Counted from the stretch's first letter, positions 23,780 through 38,954 are shown. The stretch is 64,000 nucleotides of DNA from Amoebidium appalachense (GCA_963693365.1 CAVNZM010000017.1:3844001-3908000), one strand, 5' to 3'. Numbers and translations: made by a program. The notes: generated from the sequence alone by a model not told the origin.

Positions 23780-24313
23780 GGGCCTAACCACATCGGTAGA
23801 GCCTCTTACTCCATGCAGAATTATCTGCTAAGAATTAAAATCATACACCAAAAACAGAATGATTCTGGATGAAGTTGAATTATTCTACAAAACCAGAATT
23901 ATTTTGTAGTGCAGAATTATTCAGCGTAAGCAGAATTAGTTTGCTTTGAGGTGAATCACTTTGGCTTCAGCTGAAGTATTCTGAAAAAACAAAACTATTC
24001 TGCACGACTGAGAATAAACTTGCTCCAACTTGAAATTGAATAATCCTTCTTTTGGCAGAATAACTCTATTATTCTGGAAGAACCGTTCTATTGTTCTGCT
24101 TTTCGCATAATAATTCTGACTTTTGCAGAATAATTCTGCTTTTAGCTGAATAATTCTGCCTTTGCAAGAATAATTCTGCTTTTGCAGAACAATTCTCCTT
24201 TTGCAGAAAAATTCTACTTTTAGCTGAATAATTCTGTACATAGCGGAATTATTCTGCCTTTTGCAGAATAGTTCTGCTCGGAGCGAGTTGACTCTGCCGA
24301 TGTGGTTGGGCCC
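23780..24313. mobile_element. Foldback-type element with AGAATTATTCTGC iterons, copy 1 (both ends present)
   Basis: The left end GGGCCTAACCACATCGGTAG (23780) and the right end, whose reverse complement reads GGGCCCAACCACATCGGCAG (24313), are imperfect terminal inverted repeats. The interior is a degenerate array of the near-palindrome GCAGAATAATTCTGC and variants, about 15 or more in both orientations. There is no ORF, so it is presumably non-autonomous. A second copy with the same right end lies at 37461-37939. Confidence 0.7.
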
Positions 24314-24737
24314 TCGATAATGCCAGGTTGCTCGGTTTAATATAAACAGGGTTTTTAATTCTATTTGCTGGACCTGGATTCACGTTGTAATCGGCAAATA
24401 GACTATGGAGGGGAGGGGAGGGGTAGGGGGGAAACCAACCCCGAGAGAGACCTGAACACACCGGCTCTGTTCAAGACTGTTCGAAGATGAAGGCAAGAGA
24501 TTAAAAGTTGGATACCGGTGGACATACAGATAAACTCGTGCCCTTGTATGATGAATGCCTCGAAGTAGGAGAGAAGGGGAGGGTTTTTATTCCCCGGGGG
24601 AGGGGGGGGGAGGGGGGGGGAGGAAGGGGAGGGGGGAGCTGGGGGGGGGGGGGGGAGAGGGGGGGAGAGGGTAGGGAGGAAGAAAGGAGGGGGAGAGTGG
24701 GGGGAGGGGCCCGGTGCGGCGGGGGAAAGGGGAAGGT

Positions 24738-24811
<74 letters not shown>

Positions 24812-24824
24812 GGGGGGGGGGGGG

Positions 24825-25218
24825 TGTTGGAAGTAGAGTCCGCTGTGACTAGGGTCGTCGTGGCGCGCTTGGGCGCTGACCCGTTTTTTTTTACTGCTTT
24901 CAGTGTGTTAACTCCATGACTGAACTCCATGACTTAACTCCATGTCTGCACCTGGCAGAGACGTGGCTTATATACCCGTGGGGCAGCAGTCTGGAATGTA
25001 ATCCGGATGCCAGGCGCTAATCGGATTGGTTACTTTCATTTAGAGATCTCTGGGACCAGTGAACCAATCGTTTGCAGTCAAAACACAATTGGCAACATTC
25101 CTCAACTATGCAGATGTGCATGTGGTGATCGAGTGTCAGCGTGTGTCTGTGTACACGGAACCAATTGTAAAGCTAACATACACATATTGTGGAGTGAGCG
25201 TAAGTCTGCACTCCAACA
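24825..25218 (-). repeat. 3' LTR of the TRIM
   Basis: 394 bp, TG...CA termini on both strands. It contains CCAAT, a TATATAAG box (RC of 24967-24974) and three copies of a 13-bp ACTCCATGTCTGA-type repeat. Confidence 0.85.
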
Positions 25219-25227
25219 CCCCTACCC
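25219..25227 (-). other. Candidate polypurine tract of the TRIM
   Basis: On the minus strand GGGTAGGGG abuts the first base of the 3' LTR, where a plus-strand primer would be expected. It is short, so support is moderate. Confidence 0.5.
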
Positions 25228-25505
25228 AATTGGAGAAGTGTACACACCACTAGAGAAGAGAGAGTGAGTGTGGCTGCTTGCAGGGTAGACCGGGGTGTGC
25301 ATTCCACTGTGGTGCGTGCCCCGCCAATGAAGTGGAATACTTGACGTTGATGTCGCAGGCTGCTGCGGATGGAGTTTGTGGAAGCGAAAGTCTCTACTTC
25401 ACGGAAATACGCTCGCGGGTGTAGGGTACAGCCTAGAAGTCGGTTTCTGGCTCCTCCGTTCAAGGCGTCGTAGGGGACGTGAAGTTAGAGGCCGCGGTGT
25501 CGTGT

Positions 25506-25520
25506 CTGGGCCCATAACCC
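25506..25520 (-). other. Primer-binding site of the TRIM (half initiator tRNA-Met)
   Basis: GGGTTATGGGCCCAG starts immediately after the 5' LTR. It is the exact complement of CTGGGCCCATAACCC, the conserved anticodon arm of eukaryotic initiator tRNA-Met. Copia-group elements use this internal tRNA site instead of the 3' CCA end. Confidence 0.85.
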
Positions 25521-25953
25521 TGTTGGAAGTAGAGTCCGCTGTGACTAGGGTCGTCGTGGCGCGCTTGGGCGCTGACCCGTTTTTTTTACTGCTTTCAGTG
25601 TGTTAACTCCATGACTGAACTCCATGACTGAACTCCATGTCTGAACTCCATGTCTGAACTCCATGTCTGAACTCCATGTCTGCACCTGGCAGAGACGTGG
25701 CTTATATACCCGTGGGGCAGCAGTCTGGAATGTAATCCGGATGCCAGGTGCTAATCGGATTTGGTTACTTTCATTTAGAGATCTCTGGGACCAGTGAACC
25801 AATCGTTTGCAGTCAAAACACAATTGGCAACATTCCTCAACTATGCAGATGTGCATGTGGTGATCGAGTGTCAGCGTGTGTCTGTGTACACGGAACCAAT
25901 TGTAAAGCTAACATACACATATTGTGGAGTGAGCGTAAGTCTGCACTCCAACA
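25521..25953 (-). repeat. 5' LTR of the TRIM
   Basis: 433 bp. It is longer than the other LTR because the 13-bp repeat has six units rather than three. TATATAAG is at RC of 25701-25708 and would drive transcription toward the primer site. Confidence 0.85.
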
Positions 25954-26925
25954 GGGGGATGGGGTGGAAGGGGGGAGGGGGGTGGAGGGAAGAGGCCTAG
26001 GGGAAGGTGGTGCGCCCGTGTGTGTGTGTGTGTGGGGGGGAGGGGGGAGGGGGGGAGAAGGAAGGGTGGGGGTGAAGGAGAAGGGAAGGTGGTGTGTGTG
26101 TGTGTGTGGGGTGGGGGGGGGGGGGGGGGGGGGGGGTAGACTATTTAAAATTTGTGGTGTTAATAACAGCCATCGGCAAATCGGCTTTAACTTTCCGGTG
26201 CTTTTTTTTTTTTTTTTTTTTTTGTTCTTTTGAGGGGGGGGGGGGGGGGGGGGGGAGGGGGGGGGAGGGGTACGGTTATGGGTCCCGGTGGTGGGTGGGT
26301 GGGTGGGTGGGGGGGAACCACATGAAGATGCGAAACGACATTGGACTCATAGATATATATATCGTGGAGAAAGCAACGGAAGACTGCTTTCTCCGTATTG
26401 TACTGAAAGCATGCAAGTTAGCTCTTGCTGCCGAGAAAAAGATTACATACATACGTACTGTTGCCCACATCAAACGGGACACAAAGAAGCGCAAGGATGG
26501 TTTTAGAAGGTTATTCGTATACGGTTAAAGAGTATCATATGGTTAGAGGGGGTATTCATACACCATATAACAAGGTTATGGTAACATTTAAGAACTGTGG
26601 AGGGTGACATGGTCGTACTTACGAGCACCACCTGAGCCTTGGCATCGAATATCATGGTCGTGCCAGGATTTACATATGTTACGAAGCAACATCTATCAAA
26701 TTAGGATTCTACGGTTAGTTAGCGAGAGGCAAATAGTACCATGTACATTATTACTTGCTCACACTCATCGCTTTACAATTCTTGAACTATTTCATACATA
26801 TGCATCATGCTTATGCTTGGCAATCGATATTCATACTCATCGCTCTAAAATTCTTGAATCGTTTCATACACCAACAACACTTACACTGAACGGTTTCATA
26901 AGCTGGTGGGAGGGTATACCGACAT

Positions 26926-27477
26926 TTAGGAGACAAGGTGGTCCCGGAACTTCTTGGGAAACTTGATCTCGCTGCCGTTGGCAAGGGTCGCGACAACCCT
27001 AGCCCTGACGATGGTTGTGGCTGCGGTGATGAGGTGTTCGGGCCCACCCCAGCTGCGGGCCAGCTCTTCTGCACGTTCTGACTTGATGAGAAGGTTCATC
27101 TGGGTATACTCCATGTTGATGTCTGGGTGGTGGATGCCGAGGTTCTGGTGCAGCACCCTCCTGGCGTCTTCGTGCTGGGCAATGAGAGTGTCCAAGGTGG
27201 CCCTGCACTCACGCGATGCAGCAGTGTCCACCCCCCTGGCCAGCTCATCGCACAGGTCGTACCACGCAGAGTTCAGCCGAATCTGTGTGGCCCACCAACA
27301 CGTGTTAGCGCAAATTTTCCTAGCGGTAATGATGCATTGGTGCCTGAGACAGCAATTCGTACCGGATCAGTGCGAGCACATGTGCGTGAGCGTGGCACTA
27401 TATGTCATTCACAGGTATAAGCTTGGCATGTACATGTGTGTGTGTGTGGTGGTGGTGGTGGTGTGTGTGTTGTGTGT

Positions 27478-27522
<45 letters not shown>

Positions 27523-27898
27523 ACATGGCAGGATGGACAGAGGGACAGGACAAAGACGTTCACGAGGAGATCTCGAGAGGGGGGGGAGGGGGGAGTACGG
27601 GGGGAGAGAGGGGGGCACAGCATACAGATACGAGAGCTGGAGCATGACGACCGGGAGAGAATATGTGGCACAGAAAAGAGATAAAATGGAACATGGGAGA
27701 GCGGGGAAGGGGGAGGGGGGAGGGGGGGAGCAGGGTACGGGACTATACCTGAAGGGAAAGGACCTCTGCAAGTCCGTCAGCCTTGAGGGCAGCGACATCA
27801 GCATAGCTTGATACGAGGCCCCACCAGTCCAAGTCCTTGACGCCGAGCTTGGGCTCCTCTCGCAGGGCAACCGCCATCTTCTTGATGTCGGCAACAAG
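26926..27898 (-). CDS. Unidentified gene, last two exons
   Basis: Exons 27898-27749 (150 nt, acceptor ATTACAG, donor CAG|GTATAG) and 27282-26926 (357 nt, acceptor CACACAG, ends TAA) join in phase 0. They encode 168 residues, including a WWGLVSSYADVAALKADGL region and a helical segment with ARRVLHQNLGIHHPDINMEY and KFPKKFRDHLVS at the C-terminus. The composition is soluble, charged and helix-rich. I do not recognise the family. The acceptor before 27898 implies upstream exons at higher coordinates, which I could not find among the repeats. The intron holds a (GT)/poly(G) tract. Confidence 0.65.
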
Positions 27899-27938
27899 CT
27901 GTAATGAACAAAGCACACATGTTGGTTGTTGTGCCCCC

Positions 27939-27969
<31 letters not shown>

Positions 27970-28559
27970 AAAAGAAAAAAGAAAAGAAAAGAAAAGATAA
28001 TGCAGGAAAGAAAATGGTTACAGAGGAACTTAAAGAAAGCACAAAAACGCTTCTTGTCCTTTTTCGGGGCGAAAAGATAAACCTTATCACCGTTTTCTTG
28101 AAAAAACAGCCAGGCTCAACAAGTCAAGGGCCAAAAACGAGTAATAGGATGTGAGACGGTCAAGATGTTTTAGCCAAGTACAGAATGATGGCTTCTGTTT
28201 CTATCAGCATTTGAAAAACTCTTTCAACACAGGTAAGTGTACCTTGGAATCGTAGGAAGAAGAAGACAGTTCTTAGTGTTCACACAGCTCTAATCTTGCT
28301 ATAATACTTCAAAGGCAATGGTTCGAAACAGCTCTCTAAAAAAAAGTAAAACAGCGCTGACTTCATTATGTGACGTCATTGTCTTTCTAAAACCACTTTT
28401 TTCAAGTCCTCATGGATCATTAGACTAATATTTATCGATTGGTTCAAATTTGATTTGCGCGCCAAGTTGCCCCTCCGTCTCTCAGATCTCCCGGACCATG
28501 GCTAGTCTCTCCTCCAGATCTCTTCCCCTCTCCGCACACACATGAAACAACACATATGT

Positions 28560-28590
<31 letters not shown>

Positions 28591-28639
28591 TACGTGTACA
28601 CCACACACACACACACACGCGGCGCGCGCGCGCGCGCCC

Positions 28640-28910
<271 letters not shown>

Positions 28911-28955
28911 TGTGTGTGTGACGGACATCACACAGATGCATACACAGAGCCTGGG

Positions 28956-28988
<33 letters not shown>

Positions 28989-29945
28989 GGGGGGGGGGGG
29001 GGGAGATAGTATTACGGTATTCATTAATATTCAGGTACATACTATCCTATGAAAGGGGAGGGTTGGGGTGGGAGGGAAGGGGAGGCCTAGGGGGAGAACC
29101 GGGTGGGTGGGCAGAGAGGTCACGGTGTGGTGGTAAGTGGCGTATTGTTTGTGTGCATGGAAGGGGAGAGGGAGGAAAGGCCCTTGGGGGGGAGGGGGGG
29201 GGGGAGGGGGAGAGAAGGGGGAGGGGGGGGGTTCTCACTTCATGTTTTCCCATGTCATATTTTGATGTTATACATTTAAGACAGAGCCTGGTCGCTTACA
29301 ATTCATTTCAATATTTAACCGACGCTTGTATGTCGGTAGGTGTATGTGCACACGACACACATGTCAAATAACTTTGTGCACTTTGAACGGTCTGAGAAGG
29401 CTTCAGCCAAACTCGGCACTCTGCACTGATGACCCTGATCCAATCACTCTAAAAACAAATTCTATATGTACACACAGGGTGTCAACAAGTTGTCTTACGG
29501 TGACACGTTGCTATGCAATATAAAGAGAGGGAGAAGAGCCTAGCGTTCTTGGCATGAGACCGTAACAGGTGAAGACGTAACCTAGTAGCTGGTGTATGTG
29601 ACGTACATTCCAGAATGGCGTAACATGAAGGATTGAAGATTGCACGTGCATGAACACTAATGCTGGCTGGCTGTATGTCTTCGGTGCATGGTGGGCACAC
29701 AGCCCTAAGGCTTGGTGGTAACCCATGGCTGTGCAAATTTGGTGATGGGGAGGGGGGGAAAGGGGGGGGGGGGGGGGGGGGGGGGGGTTGGAGGGTCGTG
29801 TATACATTGACATATGCAAAACGGTAGATAACCCCTGTACGCACACACACGCACCACCAACCCATCCTTCTACCCAGACCCCTACGCACAACTAGTACTG
29901 AGAAGAATGAGTAGTCAACGACGTACAAGGGGTCACTCACTTTTA

Positions 29946-32690
<2,745 letters not shown>

Positions 32691-32694
32691 CATT

Positions 32695-33424
32695 TTCCCC
32701 TGCCCACTGCAAGCATGTACGGCCACATGAAGTATGAGCCGCAAAATCATAAAGAAAAACTTGTGGCAATACTAGTCTTGGCTCAGGCTGGCACATTGCA
32801 CACGCCATGCATGCTTGTAAAAATGACAACGGAAACCGACAACATGCAAAAGTGTGCGTGTGACTTTGGAGTGCCACTTACTTATTAGACATGTACAGAA
32901 TCACAAGATAATTACGCAATATAACAAATGGAAAAAGATACCACAAGACACCAGACCCGATGAAAGCATACACCTCGAAAAACTAAGCCTTGTGTCTCGT
33001 TTTATAAATAATGACCACCTTAACCATATTGCCAAATATGGCACTCGCAAATGTGTAACACCTAAATACATATTACCTTCCTGTAGAACTGGTCTTTCTC
33101 TAGCATGATGGTATTATTGATCAATTACCACGCTTTTACTGTACACGTGCTATACAGTGGAGATCTAATAAGTATAAGGTGGCATCGTTTGCATGCCCAA
33201 ACAACACACACACACACCAGTTTAAACGGTCATGTATCGCCAAATGTAGTTTGATAGACCACATAATACCGCAACACACACACGTCACATTCACAACAGA
33301 CATCCAGAAAGATAGCCTACCTGTAAATTGCAACATCCTTGATTTTATACTAAACACGCGTAACTACGACCTGTTTATTAGATGTATTGATTGGCTTGAG
33401 AAACACATCATTACAAAATTCTAG
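32695..33424 (+). pseudogene. Decayed ORF of unknown origin
   Basis: AT-rich coding-like DNA that stands out from its surroundings. Open segments lie in different frames: about 32702-32888 (ending FGVPLTY), 32854-33108 (HVQNHKIITQYNKWKK ... SLA) and about 33104-33424 (DQLPRFYCTRAIQWRSNKYK ... WLEKHIITKF). A frameshift near 33100 separates the last two. Continuity suggests one former protein of at least 200 residues, rich in Lys, Asn and Ile, unlike the GC-rich host exons. It could come from a transposon or an integrated foreign element. I cannot name the family. Confidence 0.45.
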
Positions 33425-33448
33425 CGCACGCACACACACACACACACA

Positions 33449-33520
<72 letters not shown>
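33425..33520. repeat. (CA)n microsatellite
   Basis: A CA repeat begins directly after the stop codon of the decayed ORF and is followed by an A-rich stretch (33570-33604). Confidence 0.9.
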
Positions 33521-33521
<1 letters not shown>

Positions 33522-33604
33522 CCAGCTGATACCGAGTGTCCCAGGGGAGCCCATAAATAAATATATATAAAAAAACAAAAAAACAAAAAAACAAAAAAAA
33601 AAAA

Positions 33605-34345
33605 CGGGGAACCCCAACTAATTGATTTTTCTTAGTCTTTATGGTGTCTCGTAGAGAAAGTAAACCCTGATATATAGTCATCACCCGACATCTATGTACG
33701 TGATCATGATATACCGATGAGGGGATATTCCGAGCAAAACCCCCCCATACCTGAGACTGGTCTCTCTTTGCCTCGAGTAAACAGCGTAAACCCCCAAACA
33801 ACATTCCATATTGCAGTTCGTGATCTCGCTTTTAAAATTGCAATGAGCTGAACTGACAACAGTTCCATCATCTGTTCCATCATGGCATGCCTGGAATCCA
33901 CAGATTTTTTTTTTTAGTGCTGGCAGATATAAATATAAATAGCTCCTCGTGTTCCTGGTACCCATCTTACTTACAGGCCTCGGAGGCTACAGGCTCCGGG
34001 AGAAGGTAGCAGCGCATGAGGATGAGGGGGGCTCTAGTGTACGGGGTATCTCCCGTATATCTCGCTCATACAAGCCAATAGATGCAGGATGTCTGTTTTG
34101 AGACTCTAAGACTGCATGATAAAAGGCCTATCACACAATTCCAAGCTGTTTTCCTTGTTTCAGACGCAAAACCAAGTCTTTTACGGAGATAGAGTATTAC
34201 TCATAACTCAACAAGAGCACTAGCCGTTATAAAAAAACTTCAAAACATGCAAAGAAAATTCCTACCTTGCTCTTACACGAAGTCCTCAAGCCTAGGCTAA
34301 GAGTAAATCCCTTCTCTGTCGGACGTCTTCACAAGAAGATTACAG
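33605..34345. other. Intergenic unique DNA
   Basis: Moderately AT-rich DNA without simple repeats. The minus strand has a 65-codon ORF (33901-33704), but it has no recognisable domain and no convincing splice context. I see no supportable gene. Confidence 0.5.
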
Positions 34346-34352
34346 CGACTTT

Positions 34353-34421
34353 AAACCAATCAGCAACCTCCATGAGGAACATCGAATGTCCATTTCAAAC
34401 CTAAACCTTCTGATATATAAA
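34353..34421 (+). promoter_or_regulatory. CCAAT box and TATA box of the secreted Cys-rich gene
   Basis: ACCAATCAGC at 34355-34364 and TGATATATAAACC at 34411-34423 lie about 160 nt upstream of the ATG at 34579. Transcription probably starts near 34445. Confidence 0.65.
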
Positions 34422-34578
34422 CCGCAAACACTGAGTCCTTCGATCATTCACTCTTCAATCAACAAAGCGTGCGAGCAGCAACAACAACAGCGCACCGCAA
34501 ACAGCAACCCGCTTCACCCCGTCTTTGCTAACATATATATATTAATCAGCCATTATATTCATGCTTCATTCAAACACC

Positions 34579-35310
34579 ATGGCCACCCTTGCAGTGATTT
34601 CCGCTCTCCTTGCCGCCACCTCCGCCATGCCCATCAACCAGGAGGGCTCTGCCATCACCACCGGTGAATCCCTACCGCTCGCCCGGGCTGTGCGCTCGAG
34701 CGAATGCACCAAGTCCGCCAGCTACACCGTGCTCAAAGGCACAGGGCAAGGGGACGATGGCGACGACGACTGCGAGGGATCGTGTGACTGCAACGGCCTG
34801 CGCACGTGCAGCCCGATGGACGGTGTATGTGTTGGTGACGTGAGTCTTTCCTGCACCGATCCCGCATACAAGTTCAACGAAACCATGCGCACGACAGACA
34901 ACAGAGGGAAGGTGCTGGAAACGGGCCCCACCGAGTGTCTGAGCGCGTGTGACTGCAACGGCGTGCGCACGTGCTCGGTGTACGGCACGTGCTACACGCC
35001 CGCTACAGCCGCTGAATACAACAAGCTGATCGATGCGGCGCTTGTGGGGGAGGAGGTGACGGTGCCGGCGCAGTTTGAGGGCAGCGCCAAGGGCTCGAAC
35101 GACACGTTTTTCAGCATCATGCCGGGCACAAGCATCCACGTGCAGGCCGGGCAGAGCCTTACGAAGGTGCTGAAGGACTGGCGCCGGTGTGATGCGGTGG
35201 TCAAGTGCACACAGTACCAGAGCTACTTCCGTGGCGGCATGCAGCTGTGTGAGCTGGGCTCGTCCAGTGACGATGGCTACCAGTGCACCCGCCGCACGTG
35301 CTGCAACTAG
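34579..35310 (+). CDS. Secreted Cys-rich protein with two CDCNG.RTCS repeats
   Basis: 243 residues, intronless. The start at 34579 is preferred over 34561 because CACCATGGCC is a strong initiation context and gives a clean signal peptide (MATLAVISALLAATSAMP, cleaved near residue 17). The mature part has 18 Cys, an even number consistent with disulfides. It contains two copies of a short module: CEGSCDCNGLRTCSPMDGVC and CLSACDCNGVRTCSVYGTC. The C-terminal half has further Cys, ending RRTCCN. An acidic GDDGDDDCEG stretch precedes the first module. No membrane anchor. It is probably an extracellular or cell-wall protein, and no known family was recognised. The lectin gene at 14820-17907 also carries a CDCG motif. 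Confidence 0.85.
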   Translation: MATLAVISALLAATSAMPINQEGSAITTGESLPLARAVRSSECTKSASYTVLKGTGQGDDGDDDCEGSCDCNGLRTCSPMDGVCVGDVSLSCTDPAYKFNETMRTTDNRGKVLETGPTECLSACDCNGVRTCSVYGTCYTPATAAEYNKLIDAALVGEEVTVPAQFEGSAKGSNDTFFSIMPGTSIHVQAGQSLTKVLKDWRRCDAVVKCTQYQSYFRGGMQLCELGSSSDDGYQCTRRTCCN

Positions 35311-36100
<790 letters not shown>

Positions 36101-36109
36101 TTTCTGATA

Positions 36110-36640
36110 ACTGCTGCATACTGCGCTGCGAACTTGGCGCTGCTAGCGAAAAACTGGATTTTCTGGACGAATTCTTGGCTACGTGCCAAATATCGTCTCC
36201 CCACAGTGTGCTACACCATATAGTAATTAGTAGCAAATAAAGAAAATAGTGCGGGCATGCTAGTCACAAAATATCAAGGCTTTTTGTTGTGTTTTCAACG
36301 AGTTCACTATGTAGCGTTCTGTAGAGGGTCGCCCTCTTCCACCGGAAATGGTCCGCAGTCGGGCGGAATCGAGCCTGACTGCATGGGCTTTCCGGACAAA
36401 TTCTGGATTTTCTCAAAATATGGTCGCCCAAAGGAGCGCGGGCCTTTCAAGGAGTAGTAGAAAGCAAAAAACAGTGTGGTAGCTAGCCTGGGGCAAAGTT
36501 TGAAGGCTTTAAGTTGTCTTTTCATCGAGTTCACTGTGTAGCATTTTCCAGGGGTTCACTCGCCCCGGAGGGATTCTGGGCCACATTTGATCTGGCGACA
36601 GACGAGGAATGCGGAAAAAACACGATACCCCTTGTAGGTT
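36110..36640 (+). repeat. Diverged tandem repeat (about 240 bp)
   Basis: Two copies share AAGGCTTT..GTTGT.TTTTCA.CGAGTTCACT.TGTAGC (about 36278-36317 and 36503-36544). A related third part around 36150-36200 shares the CTGGATTTTCT motif. The function is unknown. Confidence 0.45.
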
Positions 36641-36883
36641 GGCAAGCGCTGGTACCCTCTTTTATTACACCAATCACCTTGGTCCAAAGACAAAAAAGCA
36701 AAAAGCCAGGAAACTTCAGCAGCTAACTGGGCATACCAAGAAAGAGCGCGCGACTCTCGACCACTCAGCTGTAGTGGGGGTCGCCTCTTACATAGGTGAC
36801 CGCCAGTGAAACGGGCTACTCTGGTGGCTCGTTCGGCCTGAATGAGCCACATATGTCAGTGACTCATTGGCGACCTTATCAGT

Positions 36884-37460
<577 letters not shown>

Positions 37461-37939
37461 CCTGCAAAAAGCAGAATTATTCTGTAAAAAGCAGAATTAT
37501 TCTGCTAAAAGCAGAATTATTTAGCAAAAGCAGAATTATTCTGCGAAAGCAGAATCAATCTGCTAACAGCAATATTATTCTGCAAAGGCAGAATTATTCT
37601 GCTCAAAGCAGAATTATTCTGCTAGAAGCAGAGTTATTCCGCTAAAAGCAGAATTATTCCGCTAGAAGCAGAATTATACCGCTAGAAGCAGAATTGTTCC
37701 GCCAAAAGCAGAATTATTCTGCTGTCGAAAGCAGAAAAATTCTGCTTTTTGCGGAGTAATTCTGCCAAAAACATCTAAAAGCAGAGTGATTTGCTTTTAC
37801 AGGCAGAGTAATTCTGCTTTTGCAGAATAATTCTGCTTTTTGCAGATTGATTCTGTGTTATGCAGAATTATTCTGCTATTCTGCCTTTGCAGAATAATTC
37901 TGCTTTTTGCAAATTGACTCTGCCGATGTGGTTGGGCCC
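37461..37939. mobile_element. AGAATTATTCTGC-iteron element, copy 2 (left end missing)
   Basis: About 20 units related to AAAAGCAGAATTATTCTGCT in both orientations. The right end, GACTCTGCCGATGTGGTTGG then GCCCTC, is identical to that of copy 1. No matching left terminal repeat is visible; the element is abutted by a CT-rich tract and may be truncated there. Confidence 0.65.
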
Positions 37940-37959
37940 TCACGAATTTATCTTCTAAC

Positions 37960-38490
37960 ACACGACAAATATATCGGCAACAAAAAGAAACGGGACTACC
38001 AGTGACTGCAAACCAGGTTACACCCATGATGTGCACATGTTAAATGGGTCATCTGTGTGCTCAGATTTGTGGCCCCAAGGTTTACCTGTAGGGCCGTGTA
38101 CTTTGACGGACGTGTATATAAGGGTCCCTTTGACTTTTTTATCATGTTTATGCCTTCCCCCCCCCCCCCCCCCATCTCCCTCTTTTTATCCGCTTTTACC
38201 TCCCCCCCCCCCCCCCCCTCCCCCCAAAACCTTTCCACCCCACACATGCCCTCCGGTTGCTAAACTGATATTCACAAAGAAAAGAGGAGGAAAGAGGATA
38301 CCGGAAGCATTATAACAAGAGAAATGAAAAACTGGTGGGTACGTTATGGTTGTAGGGTGCTGTGATGTGGGTGGATGGGAAGCTTGTTGGTGGTGAGAGA
38401 GGCCTGAGGAGTGATATGGAAGGGGAGGGGAAGGGAGGGAGGGGGAGGGGGGTGGGGGGTGGGGAGGGGGGGATGGATCTGGTGTGTGTC

Positions 38491-38530
<40 letters not shown>

Positions 38531-38690
38531 CGCGCGCACGCCGCGCTCGTGTGCGTATGAGCTGTGTGTGTGCGCGTGTCTCGAACCCAACGGTTAGGGC
38601 ATCTTAAGTTTTTGTTAGCAACCACTCTATGTCACCGAATGTAAATCAGAATCGAGGGAAGAAACCTTGTAAGGAGGACCCCCCCCCCCC
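37960..38690 (+). repeat. Repeat family W, copy 1
   Basis: Shares GATTTGTGGCCCCAA.GTTT, TTTACCTGTAG..CCG and TTATCATGTTTATGCC followed by a C run with copy 2 (41290-42240), and the preceding CTGCAAACCAGG.TACACCC..G.TGTGCACATGTT with copy 3 (44850-45080). It then runs through GGAAGCATTATAACAAG..., a GT tract and GTTAGCAACCACT as in copy 2. Confidence 0.65.
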
Positions 38691-38815
38691 CCGGCCCCCT
38701 CCCCCCTTCCCCCCCGCCCCTCCCCACCCAGAGCCCGCACACCCTTTCCCCCTAAACAAACACACAAACGACACGCAACTAACACCTCACGTGGCAGTAC
38801 ACCTCTATACCCCCC

Positions 38816-38866
<51 letters not shown>

Positions 38867-38954
38867 CCCTCCCCCCCCCCCTCTCTCTCCCCCCCTCTCT
38901 TTCCCCCCCCCCCCTCCCCCCCCCCCTCACTCTCTACTGCGAGTGAGGGCCCAC

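Larger units (their letters stand above)
24825..25953 (-). mobile_element. TRIM-type LTR retrotransposon with Copia-like half-tRNA primer site
   Basis: Two direct repeats begin TGTTGG and end CCAACA, on either strand. They differ only by two substitutions, a T-run length, one inserted T and three extra 13-bp units. They flank just 302 bp. Read on the minus strand, the 5' LTR (25953-25521) is followed at once by GGGTTATGGGCCCAG (25520-25506). This complements the anticodon stem-loop of initiator tRNA-Met, the primer used by Copia-type elements. The 3' LTR (25218-24825) is preceded by a purine stretch GGGTAGGGG. TATATAAG lies in each LTR on the same strand. There is no coding capacity, so it needs enzymes supplied in trans. 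GGGGG flanks both sides, compatible with a 5-bp target duplication but ambiguous in a G tract. Confidence 0.85.

Noticed and set aside
26340-26527. Plus-strand ORF ending KRDTKKRKDGFRRLFVYG
   Set aside because: No domain, no splice context and it follows poly(G)/poly(T) tracts. Not supportable as a gene.
27837-28154. ORFs in module Y (also 40139-40480) sharing (P/L)ITVFLK(K/Q)QPGST-like residues
   Set aside because: Similarity is explained by duplication of the DNA. The surrounding frames are not conserved, so coding is unproven.
33704-33901. Minus-strand 65-codon ORF MDSRHAMMEQMMELLSVQL...
   Set aside because: No recognisable domain, no phase-consistent neighbours, ordinary AT-rich context.
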